Shown: positions 34,936 to 44,728, counted from the first letter of the stretch. The stretch is DNA of 64,000 nucleotides from an uncultured Bacteroides sp. (GCA_900543205.1 UQQM01000009.1:11081-75080); one strand, 5' to 3'. Program-made: numbers and translations. Notes: a model not told the origin generated them from the sequence alone.

Positions 34936-36138
34936 TCATTCGACATATAGAAGCAGTCCCTTCAGATACTCGCCCTCCGGATGATAGATGCTCACAGGAT
35001 GGTCTCCGCCCTGGCAGAAGCGGTCAAGTATGCGCACGCTGCGGCCCGTCTGCGCTGCGGCCGAGAACACTGTGTTCGCAAAAGTGATCTTGTCGACGAC
35101 CTGGGAGCAGCTGAAAGTGAACACCAGGCCTCCCGGGGCGACCTTCGAAATTGCCGCAGCATTGAGACGCTGGTATGCCCGCAGGGCGTTCCTGAGTGCG
35201 CCCCGGTGCTTTGCGAATGCCGGCGGGTCGACTATCATGAGGTCATAGCGCCCGTCCTCGCTGGCCGCAAGGAAGTCCATCGCGTCCGTACAATGGCTCT
35301 CTACAACGGTGGAACAGCCTTCCGCATTCAGCGCCATGTTCCTGTCAAGCAACTGGACCGCCCTCGCCGAGGAATCCACGGAGTCCACGGACAACGCTCC
35401 CCCGGCCATGGCATATACGCTGAATCCTCCGGTGTAGCAGAATAGGTTGAGCACCCTGCGTCCGGCGGCATATTTCCCGACCAGGGCGCGGTTGTCCCTC
35501 TGGTCCAGGAAAAAGCCGGTCTTCTGGCCATGCTCCCAGTCCACGATGAAGCGCCTGCCGTTCTCGAGCACCGTCCTCTCCTCGCCGCCGAAACCGTCGC
35601 TGCGATAGAGATACCCGTCAACGGGGTCCAGACCGGCCTTGAAAGGCACGGTTCCGGAGCTCTTGTCATAGACGGCGAGCAGGGAGTCGCCGAGCAGCTG
35701 CCTCAGGGCCTCGCAAATCCTTGTCTTCGCCCTGAACATGCCTACGGAATGCGCCTGGAGCACGCAGACCCCGTCATACCAGTCGACTATCAGGCCGGGC
35801 AGGCCGTCGCCCTCCCCGTGCACGAGCCGGAAACAGCTGGTTCCGGAAGAGCCCCCAAGGTCCAGGCCCATGCTCCTGCGCACATCCACAGCCTGTCCGA
35901 GCCTCCTGAGCCAGAAGTCCGGAGCCAGGGGGTCCGAGTCGAACGAGAGCACGCGCACGGCGATGGAACCTATCTGGTAATGTCCGGCCGCGAGATATTC
36001 GCCTTCGCTGCTGTAGACGGCAACCAAGTCGCCCTCGGCGGGCTCTCCCTGTATCTGGGCTATCGCGCCGCTGAACACCCAGGGATGGAAACGTCTCAGA
36101 GACTCGTCACGGCCTCTTTTCAGTATTATCTTTATCAT
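34936..36138 (-). CDS. RlmI-type class I SAM-dependent rRNA (cytosine) methyltransferase
   Basis: The 400-residue protein has an N-terminal PUA domain (RFHPWVFSGAIAQIQGEPAEGDLVAVYS), a short central domain and a Rossmann methyltransferase domain with the SAM loop VLNLFCYTGGFSVYA and the catalytic-region motif IVDPPAF. The order matches RlmI/RlmK-like enzymes that make 5-methylcytosine in 23S rRNA. The exact target position is not predictable here. Its start overlaps the upstream exonuclease gene by 32 bp. Confidence 0.9.
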   Translation of the reverse strand: MIKIILKRGRDESLRRFHPWVFSGAIAQIQGEPAEGDLVAVYSSEGEYLAAGHYQIGSIAVRVLSFDSDPLAPDFWLRRLGQAVDVRRSMGLDLGGSSGTSCFRLVHGEGDGLPGLIVDWYDGVCVLQAHSVGMFRAKTRICEALRQLLGDSLLAVYDKSSGTVPFKAGLDPVDGYLYRSDGFGGEERTVLENGRRFIVDWEHGQKTGFFLDQRDNRALVGKYAAGRRVLNLFCYTGGFSVYAMAGGALSVDSVDSSARAVQLLDRNMALNAEGCSTVVESHCTDAMDFLAASEDGRYDLMIVDPPAFAKHRGALRNALRAYQRLNAAAISKVAPGGLVFTFSCSQVVDKITFANTVFSAAAQTGRSVRILDRFCQGGDHPVSIYHPEGEYLKGLLLYVE

Positions 36139-36763
36139 TCTGCTGGGAATTTGGAGCCAGCTGCTCGGGAGTCAGGGGATTCTTCTCGGACTTGAGCAGC
36201 TTCATGTACATCTCGCGGCATATCCAGGCATCGGTGGCCGCATACATCTTCTGGGCGGGCGTAAGTTCGTCGGCCTCCCAGTTCGACAGCTGCTGGGTCT
36301 TCGAGACCCTGCAGCCGAGGATGATGGCGGACATCTTCTTCACGCTCTTGTCCCTGATTCCCCACTCGGAGACTATCTTCTGGAGGTCCACGAAATTCTT
36401 CGCCTCGAACTTGTTGTGGTACTGCAGACCGCGGATGTCGTCATGCACGGCCGCGCCAACCTTGATTATGTTGGGGTTCGAAAGCACGGCGCACATAAGC
36501 CTGCGCATGCCCATCTTGTTGATCCTGAACAGGAAAGCCTTATCGGGCCCGGACAGCTGCAGCAGGGCGACGTGGTGGTGGGGATGGCCGGGGGTGAACA
36601 CGGGCCGGGTCTCGGTGTCGAAACCGACTATCTTCTGGCCCATCAGATAGGCTATCGCCCTGGCGTAATCCAGACCTGTCTTGTCGATTACACGTATCTC
36701 CCCCGGGAAAGCCCCCAGAGGCATCTTCTCTATCTCTTCTGGCAGTATGCTAATTTTGAACAT
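36107..36763 (-). CDS. 3'-5' exonuclease, DEDD superfamily (Rrp6/WRN-like)
   Basis: The 218-residue protein carries the first DEDD motif VGFDTETRP (Asp and Glu ligands). A second Asp follows in VGAAVHDDIRGLQ and a third near the end in YAATDAWICREMY, giving the DEDDy type with Tyr/His-region chemistry. It is a single catalytic domain without HRDC or helicase parts. It probably trims RNA or single-stranded DNA ends; the precise role is unknown. The overlap of 32 bp with the methyltransferase suggests coupled translation. Confidence 0.9.
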   Translation of the reverse strand: MFKISILPEEIEKMPLGAFPGEIRVIDKTGLDYARAIAYLMGQKIVGFDTETRPVFTPGHPHHHVALLQLSGPDKAFLFRINKMGMRRLMCAVLSNPNIIKVGAAVHDDIRGLQYHNKFEAKNFVDLQKIVSEWGIRDKSVKKMSAIILGCRVSKTQQLSNWEADELTPAQKMYAATDAWICREMYMKLLKSEKNPLTPEQLAPNSQQNDKDNTEKRP

Positions 36764-37853
36764 ATAGGTCGCTTATCAATATGATGGACCCGTCTTCGGA
36801 GTCCGGAGAGGGTGCGGGCCGGTAGAGGGCCAGCTGCGGATAGGCAATGTCATGGGTGAAAAGGTTGTGGCGCCGCAGCCAGTTATAGCAGTATTCCGCC
36901 ACCGTATCCAGTCCGCGGACCATCACGAAATCCCTGGAAAGCATCCTCCCGTAGGTCAGGGAGCTTTCGTTCATGACTGAAAGGATGTCCGCAAGCTCCA
37001 TCCTGAGGCTGTCGGGAGCGACGCGCGGGGCATCCACTATCACTGCGTCCAAGGGCTTCCTGACGCCCTGCGCGGCATAGCTTTCCACCAGCCGGTGCAG
37101 CAGGCTGTCCGGCTCCGAGGCAGGGAACATCAGGCACTGCGAGCCTGGCACCCCGTTCGCGGCCGCAGCCCGGCGGAAGCGGGTCCTGTAGATGTCCTCC
37201 CCCGCTGTCTCCGGGTCATAGATTATGCCAAGGCTGAGCGTCCTGCCCGGACGTGAGCCGAAGACCCCGTCGAGCATCATGTCCAGAGGAGAGACCACCG
37301 GTATACGGTTGCCCGTGGCCGCCTTGAGCGTATCGATGTCGAACATCCCGTATTCGCAGAGCCCGGGGTCGGCCACGACCACGAGCTTGGCCGGAGCCTT
37401 GCCGCCGAAACCGTCAAGGTCGTATGGAGAGATGTGCACGAGGGTGTCGAGAGCGCATATCAGGCGCATGGCGGACTGCCTGCGCAGCTCCAGGGTGTCA
37501 CCGGAGGCGACATAGCCCGTGAAAGGTTCGGCATCGGCGATGCATACTATGGTCTCCCCCGCGAAATCCGGGAGCCCGTCGGTCAGATGCGCGCCGCTGA
37601 CGTTGTCGCGCACGTCGTAGGCGGCGAGATAGTCGGCGTAGCCGTAGCAGGCGTCGAGCGTTCCGATTATGCAGATGTTGCCCGAAGGTTCGGGCTCGGA
37701 GACGGTCTCGAGCAACTGCCTTTCCCTCGCGCGGCCACCGTCGATGATCTCCTCCGCATACGGGATGGTGGGCCGGAGATTCTCCTCCCTAAGACCGCAG
37801 GAAAGCGCAAGAAAGGCGAGAGCCGCCGTGCAGATGCATGCTTTTAACCTCAT
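36750..37853 (-). CDS. Lipoprotein of unknown function
   Basis: The start at 37853 gives 367 residues with a clear lipobox (MRLKACICTAALAFLALSCGL). The 24 extra codons from 37925 lie inside pssA and would place the signal internally. The ATG overlaps the pssA stop by 4 bp (ATGA). The chain has a Rossmann-like flavour (GKAPAKLVVVADPGLCEYG; PLDAVIVDAPRVAPDS) and could be a periplasmic-binding-like or sugar-binding fold, but I do not recognise a family. The gene overlaps the next one by 14 bp. Confidence 0.75.
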   Translation of the reverse strand: MRLKACICTAALAFLALSCGLREENLRPTIPYAEEIIDGGRARERQLLETVSEPEPSGNICIIGTLDACYGYADYLAAYDVRDNVSGAHLTDGLPDFAGETIVCIADAEPFTGYVASGDTLELRRQSAMRLICALDTLVHISPYDLDGFGGKAPAKLVVVADPGLCEYGMFDIDTLKAATGNRIPVVSPLDMMLDGVFGSRPGRTLSLGIIYDPETAGEDIYRTRFRRAAAANGVPGSQCLMFPASEPDSLLHRLVESYAAQGVRKPLDAVIVDAPRVAPDSLRMELADILSVMNESSLTYGRMLSRDFVMVRGLDTVAEYCYNWLRRHNLFTHDIAYPQLALYRPAPSPDSEDGSIILISDLYVQN

Positions 37854-38566
37854 ATCCTGATGATTGCGAAAATTATGTTCAGCAAGATGTAGACCGTGAA
37901 TACAGCGATGACCGCAAACGACCACGTAAGGCCGAAGACTGCGCAGGCGGCGGCGGAGACCGCAGCCAGCACGAACAGCACCAGCCTCTTGCTCCTGAGC
38001 GCCGGGCCGTCGTCGCGGCGAAACTTTATGGAGAACATCGGTATCTCACAGACGAGCAGGGCGCAGAGCACTGCCGAGAGCACGGGTATGAACGCCCCGG
38101 ACGCGGCCCATGAGGCGGGAGCGCCGGCCGGGTTCATGTACACATAATGGCAGAATGCGGCGCAGAGCATCGCTGCGGCCGGGGTCGGAAGCCCTATGAA
38201 GGAGGCGTGCTGCCTTTCGTCCACGTTGAATTTCGCGAGCCTGAGGGCGCTGAACACGGCCAGCAGCAGAGGAATCCAGCAGAGCCAGCCGGAATTGCCC
38301 GACGAAAGCATCTGCCTGTGGAGCATGACCGCCGGAAGCACTCCGAAGCTCACCAGGTCGCAGAGCGAGTCCAGCTCCTTCCCGAGGTCGGAATACGCCT
38401 TGAGGGCGCGGGCGGCAAAACCGTCGGAGAAATCAAATACGGCGGCGGCCAGCATAAGATAGAACGCGATGTCAGGACGGTCGCCGAATGCATACGTCAA
38501 GGCGATGAGTCCGCATACCAGATTCATCGCCGTAAGAAAATCAGGAAGATACTTCCTTATCGTCAT
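37850..38566 (-). CDS. pssA: CDP-diacylglycerol-serine O-phosphatidyltransferase
   Basis: The 238-residue inner-membrane protein has the complete CDP-alcohol phosphotransferase motif DG(x2)AR(x8)G(x3)D(x3)D, seen as DGFAARALKAY..GKELDSLCD. It condenses CDP-diacylglycerol with serine to phosphatidylserine, the route to phosphatidylethanolamine. Serine rather than glycerol phosphate as acceptor is inferred from overall similarity to Bacteroidota PssA (LPDFLTAMNLVCGLIALTYA start). It overlaps its neighbours by 4 bp on both sides. Confidence 0.9.
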   Translation of the reverse strand: MTIRKYLPDFLTAMNLVCGLIALTYAFGDRPDIAFYLMLAAAVFDFSDGFAARALKAYSDLGKELDSLCDLVSFGVLPAVMLHRQMLSSGNSGWLCWIPLLLAVFSALRLAKFNVDERQHASFIGLPTPAAAMLCAAFCHYVYMNPAGAPASWAASGAFIPVLSAVLCALLVCEIPMFSIKFRRDDGPALRSKRLVLFVLAAVSAAACAVFGLTWSFAVIAVFTVYILLNIIFAIIRI

Positions 38567-39759
38567 CTGACTCCGAGCTTCTTCTTCAGATCCTTGGTAA
38601 GGGCGTCCTTGTGGATCATGATGTCGAGGGTCTGGTTCTTGACGAAGGCCTCGGTGGCATACCAGATTCCGTCATATTTCCCGGTGATGCCCCAGGAATT
38701 CTTGACCATATAGTACTTCTTTCCGTCCTGGTCCTTCGCGATTCCGAAAATCTGCATGCCGTGGTCGTCGGTAACGGTCTTGTTGTCGAAGTCAATCTGG
38801 CGGGTCTCCTGGCTCGGAACCCTCTCGACAATCACGGGCCTGGAGGCTTCGGATGACTCCTCTCCGTCCTTGCCCACCCAGCGCTCCTGGTCGGAGCCGG
38901 GAGTCTCGGACTCCTCCTCGATGAGGATGGCGAGTCCGTTGCGGGTGAAGCCGGGATGGCTCACGTCGGTGGCCCAGGCTATGGTGTAGCCGTTCTCGAG
39001 GGCGTTGTCTATAACCTCCATCATCTCGTCAATGGGCACGTTGTACATGTCATCCCAGCGCCAGTTGTCGGCGACTTCGAGCGGGAACCAGGTGTAGAAC
39101 GGGTGATGGGTATAGGATGTGAGGGTGATATAGTCGTCGGGGACTATCTTCATCGCGTCGCGCCAGGTCTCGGGAGTGTACTCCACGCCATCGACCGTGA
39201 AGGTCTCGGGATATTCGCCGAGATAGCAGTCGAGGATAGCCTGGAATCCGGGCTTCCAAGCGGTGGTGAGGGTCCTGTTGGGGTTCCTGGACACGGCTGA
39301 GACATAGCCGAGGAGCACGGCGTCAAGCTCCGACTGTGCCGGAAGCTCGGTGCCGTAGTTCATTCCCGTCATGTCCTTGTTGGGCACGAGTCCGTAGTCC
39401 CTGATCACGTCCAGCACGTCCCCGGCCTGCGAGCCGGCCCCGAAATTGAGCTTGCCGTCGAGCCTGACGTATTTCTCGGCCCTGTCCATGTAGGAGTGCG
39501 ACACGACGAAGAACTCGGAGAAGTCGGGATAGTCGAGAGTGTCGGTGATGTTGTTGAGCCTTATGGCCTCCGACTCGAAGAAGCTGAGAGTCGAGTAGGC
39601 CCAGCAGGTTCCGCTGTTCGCCTGGTCCTTGATGGAGGTGATGGGGTTGGCCTTGACCGTCGTGAAGGTGTAGTCAAGGTCGGCCACCTTGGGCGCGGAC
39701 TGCGCGAAGGCGGCCGCTGAGATGCCGAGAACTACGGCAGATAGGATGAACTTCTTCAT
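38563..39759 (-). CDS. C1-family cysteine peptidase (bleomycin hydrolase/PepC-like), exported
   Basis: The 398-residue protein has a signal peptide (MKKFILSAVVLGISAAAFA|Q). The active-site cysteine is in the block QANSGTCWAYS (C52). The His is in DDHGMQIFG and the Asn in YYMVKNSWG, completing the papain-like triad. Bleomycin-hydrolase-type aminopeptidases are usually cytosolic; the signal peptide places this one in the envelope, as in other Bacteroidota. It is first in a six-gene operon with coupled translation down to 33984. Confidence 0.93.
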   Translation of the reverse strand: MKKFILSAVVLGISAAAFAQSAPKVADLDYTFTTVKANPITSIKDQANSGTCWAYSTLSFFESEAIRLNNITDTLDYPDFSEFFVVSHSYMDRAEKYVRLDGKLNFGAGSQAGDVLDVIRDYGLVPNKDMTGMNYGTELPAQSELDAVLLGYVSAVSRNPNRTLTTAWKPGFQAILDCYLGEYPETFTVDGVEYTPETWRDAMKIVPDDYITLTSYTHHPFYTWFPLEVADNWRWDDMYNVPIDEMMEVIDNALENGYTIAWATDVSHPGFTRNGLAILIEEESETPGSDQERWVGKDGEESSEASRPVIVERVPSQETRQIDFDNKTVTDDHGMQIFGIAKDQDGKKYYMVKNSWGITGKYDGIWYATEAFVKNQTLDIMIHKDALTKDLKKKLGVR

Positions 39760-39767
39760 ATCTCGTA

Positions 39768-39775
39768 CAAATCTA
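39768..39775 (-). promoter_or_regulatory. -7 element immediately before the C1 peptidase operon
   Basis: On the reverse strand this reads TAGATTTG, an exact TAnnTTTG match, with 8 bp between it and the ATG at 39759. It again predicts an almost leaderless message. Confidence 0.5.
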
Positions 39776-39833
39776 AATTTTCCGAATTACAATTATAGCA
39801 ATTTTTCCGCAATCGTCCCAATATGCAGAGCAT

Positions 39834-39949
39834 GTCCGGCTGAGCAGTTTCCTGTCGAAGAGGCTAGCCGCCCGCGGCTGTGAGCGGGCGATGCGAAGCA
39901 TCGATGGAGCGAAGCGGAACCTCTGAGGCAGGAAACTGCTCAGCCGGAC
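39834..39949. repeat. 116-bp structured element with 21-bp perfect terminal inverted repeats
   Basis: The arms 39834-39854 and 39929-39949 are exact reverse complements. The 74-nt interior holds further hairpins: CGCCCGC/GCGGGCG near 39870-39892, GATGC-GAA-GCATC near 39890-39903, and AGAGG/CCTCT closing the inside. It lies in the 196-bp gap between purB (ending 39956) and the C1 peptidase start. It could terminate purB transcription, be a palindromic mobile repeat, or encode a structured RNA. No T-run is present. Confidence 0.75.
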
Positions 39950-39955
39950 TATTCT

Positions 39956-41251
39956 CTACTCTATGCCGACTCTCTTGAAGATATAGTCGACGTTCTTGAA
40001 GTAGTAGTCGAGGGTGAAGCAGCCGTCAAGCTCGTCGGGCGAGAGAAGTCCCATGACCCTGGCTTCAGCGGCCAGCAGGGTCTTGTAGTCCAGACCTTCC
40101 GTCCAGGCCTTCATGGCAATGGGCTGCACGGTGTCGTAGGCCTCCTCCCGCGACAGGCCTTTGCCTATCAGCGCGTTCATGACCCTCTGCGCGAAAATCA
40201 CTCCCCTGGTCAGGTAGATGTTCGAGAGCATCCTCTCAGGATAGACCACGAGATTCTCGAGTATGCCCTTGAAGCGGTTGAGCATGTAATCAAGCAGCTC
40301 GGTGGCATCGGGCAGGATTATGCGCTCGGTCGATGAGTGCGAAATGTCCCTCTCGTGCCAGAGGGCGACGTTCTCGCATGAGGAGCACATATAGCCGCGC
40401 ATGACCCTGGCGCAGCCGCAGATGTTCTCGCTGCTTATGGGATTGCGCTTGTGCGGCATGGCGCTGGAGCCCTTCTGCCCCTTGGTGAACGCCTCCTCGG
40501 CCTCGCGCACCTCGGTACGCTGGAGGCTGCGCACCTCCATGGCCATCTGCTCGAGCGTGGACGCTATGACCGCGAGGGTCGCCATGTAATACGCATGCCT
40601 GTCCCTCTGCAGCACCTGGGTGGAGATGTTGGCGGAATTGATTCCGAGCTGTGCACATACGTAGTCCTGGATGAACGGGGGTATGTTCGCGAAATTGCCC
40701 ACCGCGCCGCTCATCTTGCCGGCTTCCACTCCGGCTGCGGCCGCCTTGAAACGCTCGATGTTGCGCTTGGTCTCCTCATACCAGAGAGCCCATTTCAGGC
40801 CGAAGGAGGTGATGTCGGCATGGACTCCGTGGGTACGGCCTATGCAGGGGGTGCCCTTGAACTCAATGGCGCGGCGGCGCAGCACCTCCAGGAAGTCCTC
40901 CAGGTCCTTCAGCAGTATGGCGTCGGCCTGCTTCAGCAGGTAGCCGTTCGCAGTGTCCACCACGTCGGTGGAGGTGAGCCCGTAGTGGACCCATTTCTTC
41001 TCCTCCCCCAGGCTCTCGCTGACCGCGCGGGTGAACGCGACCACGTCATGCTTGGTCTGGAGTTCTATCTCCTTTATCCTCTCCACGTTGAAAGCGGCCC
41101 TGGCACGTATCTTCTCGACGTCCTCCTCCGGGATGACCCCGAGCTTGCTCCATGCCTCGCAGGAAAGTATCTCCACCTTCAGGTAGGCGCTGAACTTGTT
41201 CTCCTCGGTCCAGACGTCCCTCATCACCTTGCGCGAATATCTCTCTATCAT
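39956..41251 (-). CDS. purB: Adenylosuccinate lyase
   Basis: The 431-residue member of the fumarase/aspartase superfamily carries the signature [15 protein letters not shown], the active-site loop, and the early TSTDVVDTA block. It removes fumarate from SAICAR and from adenylosuccinate, so it acts twice in purine synthesis. It lies 5 bp downstream of purC, which makes SAICAR, forming a two-gene purine operon divergent from purF. Confidence 0.97.
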   Translation of the reverse strand: MIERYSRKVMRDVWTEENKFSAYLKVEILSCEAWSKLGVIPEEDVEKIRARAAFNVERIKEIELQTKHDVVAFTRAVSESLGEEKKWVHYGLTSTDVVDTANGYLLKQADAILLKDLEDFLEVLRRRAIEFKGTPCIGRTHGVHADITSFGLKWALWYEETKRNIERFKAAAAGVEAGKMSGAVGNFANIPPFIQDYVCAQLGINSANISTQVLQRDRHAYYMATLAVIASTLEQMAMEVRSLQRTEVREAEEAFTKGQKGSSAMPHKRNPISSENICGCARVMRGYMCSSCENVALWHERDISHSSTERIILPDATELLDYMLNRFKGILENLVVYPERMLSNIYLTRGVIFAQRVMNALIGKGLSREEAYDTVQPIAMKAWTEGLDYKTLLAAEARVMGLLSPDELDGCFTLDYYFKNVDYIFKRVGIE

Positions 41252-41256
41252 GGCCG

Positions 41257-42198
41257 CTATCTCTTAAGGAATGAAAGTATCGCGCCCTCGATGCGCTTCT
41301 CCGCGTCGCCGCTCTCGCAAGGCACGAACTTCTCGCCGGTTATGTGCTCGTAGAGCTCGATGTACCTGTCGGTGATTCCGGCGACGACCTCGTCGGTCAT
41401 TTCGGGCACGGTCTGCCCGGCGAGGCCCTGGAAGCCGTTCGCCATCAGCCATTCGCGCACGAACTCCTTGGAGAGCTGCTTCTGCTTCTCGCCGCGTGCG
41501 AGCCTCTCCTCGTAGCCGTCCGCATAGAAATACCTCGAAGAGTCGGGCGTATGTATCTCGTCCATGAGGAGTATCCTGCCGTCGCGCTTTCCGAACTCGT
41601 ACTTGGTGTCCACGAGTATCAGGCCCTTCTGCGCCGCCATCTCGGTGCCGCGCCTGAAGAGTGCGCGGGTGTAGGCTTCAAGCTGTTCGTATTCCCCGCG
41701 GCTCACGATGCCCCGGGCGATGATCTCCTCTCGGCTGATGTCCTCGTCGTGGCCCTCGGCGGCCTTGGTGGTGGGGGTGATTATGGGTTCGGGGAGCTTC
41801 TGGTTCTCCACCAGCCCGTCGGGAAGCGCCACGCCGCAGAGGCTGCGCTTTCCGTCGCGGTACTCCCTCCAGGCGTGCCCGGAAAGGTAGCCGCGGATCA
41901 CCATCTCGACCTTGTACGGCTCGCAGCGCCATCCGGCCGTCGCCATGGGGTCGACTTCGGCAATTTTCCAGTTGGGTACGATGTCGGAGGTGGCGTCCAG
42001 GAACTTCGAGGCTATCTGGTTGAGCACCTGTCCCTTGAAGGGTATGCCCCTGGGCAGCACCACGTCGAATGCGGAAATGCGGTCGGTAGCGACCATGATG
42101 AGGTAATCGTTTCCGATGCTGTAGACATCGCGGACCTTGCCGGTGTATTTCGCCGTCTGGCCCGGAAAATTGAAATCGGTCTTGGTGATGGCTTTCAT
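41257..42198 (-). CDS. purC: Phosphoribosylaminoimidazole-succinocarboxamide synthase
   Basis: The start at 42198 ([20 protein letters not shown]) gives 313 residues, typical for the Bacteroidota enzyme; the frame is open up to 42354 but that part lies across the purF promoter and start. Motifs include [20 protein letters not shown], the SAICAR-synthetase body and [13 protein letters not shown]. It joins CAIR and aspartate with ATP. A -7-like TAACTTCG (reverse strand, 42225-42232) lies 26 bp upstream. Confidence 0.96.
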   Translation of the reverse strand: MKAITKTDFNFPGQTAKYTGKVRDVYSIGNDYLIMVATDRISAFDVVLPRGIPFKGQVLNQIASKFLDATSDIVPNWKIAEVDPMATAGWRCEPYKVEMVIRGYLSGHAWREYRDGKRSLCGVALPDGLVENQKLPEPIITPTTKAAEGHDEDISREEIIARGIVSRGEYEQLEAYTRALFRRGTEMAAQKGLILVDTKYEFGKRDGRILLMDEIHTPDSSRYFYADGYEERLARGEKQKQLSKEFVREWLMANGFQGLAGQTVPEMTDEVVAGITDRYIELYEHITGEKFVPCESGDAEKRIEGAILSFLKR

Positions 42199-42264
42199 GA
42201 TGACTTGAGAAAATAATTCGTCTGCGAAGTTATATGTTTTTTCCAAGAAGCTGCGAAAAATTAT

Positions 42265-42272
42265 TACTTTTG
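42265..42272 (+). promoter_or_regulatory. -7 element immediately before purF
   Basis: TACTTTTG fits TAnnTTTG and ends 8 bp before the purF ATG, predicting a leaderless or 1-2 nt leader message. The 82-bp gap to purC is shared by two divergent promoters. Confidence 0.5.
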
Positions 42273-42280
42273 TCCCCGTT

Positions 42281-43696
42281 ATGAACAGACAGGGCGGAGA
42301 AATCCACGAAGAGTGTGGGGTTTTCGGCATTTTCGGTGTACCGGATGCCGCCAATCTAGTGTATTACGGACTGCATGCCCTCCAGCACCGGGGCCAGGAA
42401 GGCTGCGGCATAGTGGCCTGCGGTGAGGACGGGACGCTCAGGCGCATCAAGGGCCAGGGGCTGGTGACCGAAGTCTTCGACGAGGACAAGCTCGGCTCCC
42501 TCCCGGGAAGCATGGCCATCGGCCATGTCAGGTACTCCACGACCGGAGCCAGCACCATCGAGAACGTGCAGCCCTTCCTCTTCCACCACAACACCGGCGA
42601 CTTCGCCCTCGCGCACAACGGCAACCTCGTGAACTCCTCGCAGCTCCGCCGGTATCTCGAGGACAACGGCAGCCTCTTCCAGTCCTCCTCCGACAGCGAG
42701 ATACTCGCCCACCTCATAAGAAAGGACACCCAGGACCGCAAGAAGTCCAGAATCATAGCAATCAAGGCGGCCCTGAACATGATAGAGGGCGCCTTCGCCT
42801 TCCTGATACTCACCAGGCACCGCATCTACGCCTGCCGCGACAAGCACGGCCTGCGTCCGCTCTCGCTCGGAAGAATCGGGGAGAACGGCTATGTGGTGAG
42901 CAGCGAGACCTGCGCCTTCGACGTGATGGGGGCCGAGTTCATCAGGGACATCGAGCCGGGCGAGATAGTGACCATAGACCGCCAGGGAGTGCGCTCCAGC
43001 TTCTACTCCGACTTCCGCCACCACTTCATGTGCGCGATGGAATACATCTACTTCTCGCGCCCCGACAGCGACATCGAGGGCTGCAACGTGCACAATTTCC
43101 GCAAGCTCAGCGGCAAGCTGCTGTTCCGCGAGCAGCCGGCTGACGCCGACATAGTTGTGGGCGTGCCGGACTCCAGCCTCAGTGCCGCCATGGGCTATGC
43201 CGAAGCGGCCGGTCTCCCCTACGAGATGGGCCTGGTCAAGAACAAATACATAGGCCGCACCTTCATCCAGCCGTCACAGGAGATGCGCGAGAAGGGCGTC
43301 AAGATGAAAATGTCGGCGGTGAAGACAGTGGTCGGCGGCAAGCGCGTCGTGCTGATTGACGACTCTCTCGTGCGCGGCACCACCTCGAAACGCATAGTCT
43401 CGATGCTCCGCGACGCCGGGGCGAGCGAGGTCCATCTGCGTCTCGCCAGCCCTCCCATCACGAGGCCATGCTTCTACGGCGTGGACATCTCCACCTACGA
43501 CGAGCTGATATGCGCCCACAAGAGCCAGGAAGAGGTCAGGAAGATACTCGGCGCGGACTCGCTCGCTTTCCTTTCGGAGGAAGCCCTGTTCGAGGCCGGC
43601 CGCCGCAGCGAACTCTGCCTCGCCTGCTTCAACGGCCATTATCCCACCTACCTCTACCAGAGCATAGAGGAGGCCAACAAGGACGGAAAATTCTGA
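42281..43696 (+). CDS. purF: Amidophosphoribosyltransferase
   Basis: The 471-residue protein has an 11-residue propeptide before C12 ([10 protein letters not shown]), the N-terminal nucleophile of the glutaminase domain after self-cleavage. The C-terminal phosphoribosyltransferase domain contains the PRPP loop [18 protein letters not shown]. It catalyses the first committed step of purine synthesis. Cysteines in the C-terminal part (CLAC, residues about 448-451) are consistent with the iron-sulphur type of PurF. Confidence 0.97.
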   Translation: MNRQGGEIHEECGVFGIFGVPDAANLVYYGLHALQHRGQEGCGIVACGEDGTLRRIKGQGLVTEVFDEDKLGSLPGSMAIGHVRYSTTGASTIENVQPFLFHHNTGDFALAHNGNLVNSSQLRRYLEDNGSLFQSSSDSEILAHLIRKDTQDRKKSRIIAIKAALNMIEGAFAFLILTRHRIYACRDKHGLRPLSLGRIGENGYVVSSETCAFDVMGAEFIRDIEPGEIVTIDRQGVRSSFYSDFRHHFMCAMEYIYFSRPDSDIEGCNVHNFRKLSGKLLFREQPADADIVVGVPDSSLSAAMGYAEAAGLPYEMGLVKNKYIGRTFIQPSQEMREKGVKMKMSAVKTVVGGKRVVLIDDSLVRGTTSKRIVSMLRDAGASEVHLRLASPPITRPCFYGVDISTYDELICAHKSQEEVRKILGADSLAFLSEEALFEAGRRSELCLACFNGHYPTYLYQSIEEANKDGKF

Positions 43697-43703
43697 TTGT
43701 GCG

Positions 43704-44459
43704 ATGATAAGGGAAGAAACCGTATTCGGCCCCATCTTCAGCCGCAGGCTGGGCTCCTCGCTCGGCATAAACCTGCTGCCTCGGGACGGCAAGATATGCA
43801 ACTTCGACTGCATCTACTGCGAATGCGGCTGGAACCGCGACGGCCGGGGCGACGTGCGCCTCCCAAGCGCAGCTGAAGTCCGCGAGGCCCTCGAGGCGAA
43901 GCTCAGGCAGGCCGTGTCCGAGGGCACGCACGTGGACTCCATCACCTTCTCCGGAGACGGCGAGCCCACGCTGAACCCCGAATTCCCCCGGATAATCGAC
44001 GACACGGTCAGGCTGCGCGACATCTGGCTCCCGGACGCCAAAGTCTCGGTGCTGAGCAACGCGACCAGGGTGCATGTGCCCGAAATCTTCGAAGCGCTGA
44101 CCAGGGTGGACAACCCCATCATGAAGATAGACGCCCCCAGCGACGAGGCCGTGCGCATAATCAACAGGCCCGCACCGGGATACAGCCTGGAGCGCACCGT
44201 GGAGGCGCTGAAACGCTTCAACGGCAATTTCGTGCTCCAGACCATGTTCCTGAGGGGCGGCGGCTTCGATTCTTCCGAACCTGCCCAGCTCGCCGCATGG
44301 ATGGACATGGTCCGCGAACTCAGGCCCCGGGAAATCATGGTCTACACCATAGCCAGGCCGACTCCCGAAGAGCATCTGGAGAAATTCAGCGAGCAGGAGA
44401 TGCGCCGGCTCGTGCAGCCGCTGATCGACGAAGGCTTCAAGCTCAGCATCAGGGGGTAG
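43704..44459 (+). CDS. Radical SAM protein, function unknown
   Basis: The 251-residue protein carries the 4Fe-4S/SAM motif C32-NFD-C36-IY-C39 and the GEPTLNPEF block typical of the radical SAM barrel. It lacks an extra SPASM-like cysteine domain; an additional Cys (C41) follows the motif directly. Its similarity is to a widespread group of small radical SAM proteins without assigned chemistry. It starts 7 bp after purF and may be co-transcribed with it. Confidence 0.9.
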   Translation: MIREETVFGPIFSRRLGSSLGINLLPRDGKICNFDCIYCECGWNRDGRGDVRLPSAAEVREALEAKLRQAVSEGTHVDSITFSGDGEPTLNPEFPRIIDDTVRLRDIWLPDAKVSVLSNATRVHVPEIFEALTRVDNPIMKIDAPSDEAVRIINRPAPGYSLERTVEALKRFNGNFVLQTMFLRGGGFDSSEPAQLAAWMDMVRELRPREIMVYTIARPTPEEHLEKFSEQEMRRLVQPLIDEGFKLSIRG

Positions 44460-44478
44460 GCGCTTTCCTGAGAATAAA

Positions 44479-44510
44479 TTTGCTCCGTTGCCGGCTTCTG
44501 ACTATCTTCG
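44479..44510 (+). promoter_or_regulatory. Promoter of the cobalamin-responsive transcript
   Basis: TTG (44480-44482) and TATCTTCG (44503-44510) are separated by 20 bp, close to the consensus. A start near 44516 would place the whole riboswitch in the leader. Confidence 0.55.
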
Positions 44511-44515
44511 CAGCC

Positions 44516-44692
44516 GGAATGCGGTGGGAGGAGGAATCCTCCTGAAAAGGGAATCCGGTCAAAGTCCGGAACTGTGCCCGCAGCTGTAGGCATCGCCACG
44601 GCTTCCCGAAGACAGCCATTGCCCGTATCGGGGCGAGAAGGCCGGGAAGGCATGATGCAAGCCAGAAGACCTGCCGCATTCAAGTCAAACCA
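44516..44692 (+). ncRNA. Cobalamin (B12) riboswitch
   Basis: Conserved blocks of the adenosylcobalamin riboswitch are present in order: the AAGGGAATCCGGTCAAAGTC core, the CTGTGCCCGCAGCTGTA segment, and the B12 box GCCAGAAGACCTGCC near the 3' end (about 44671-44685). It lies between a promoter and a BtuB-like receptor gene. It should shut off the receptor when the B12 coenzyme is plentiful. The expression platform lies between 44693 and 44728; a GC-rich region there (GGAGCCCGGGGCCAGGCTTCC) could hide the start region. Confidence 0.95.
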
Positions 44693-44728
44693 CGGAGCCC
44701 GGGGCCAGGCTTCCCAAAAGACGTAATT

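Noticed and set aside
44516..44692. Reverse-strand open frames over the cobalamin riboswitch
   Set aside because: The conserved riboswitch blocks explain the sequence; the frames have no support.
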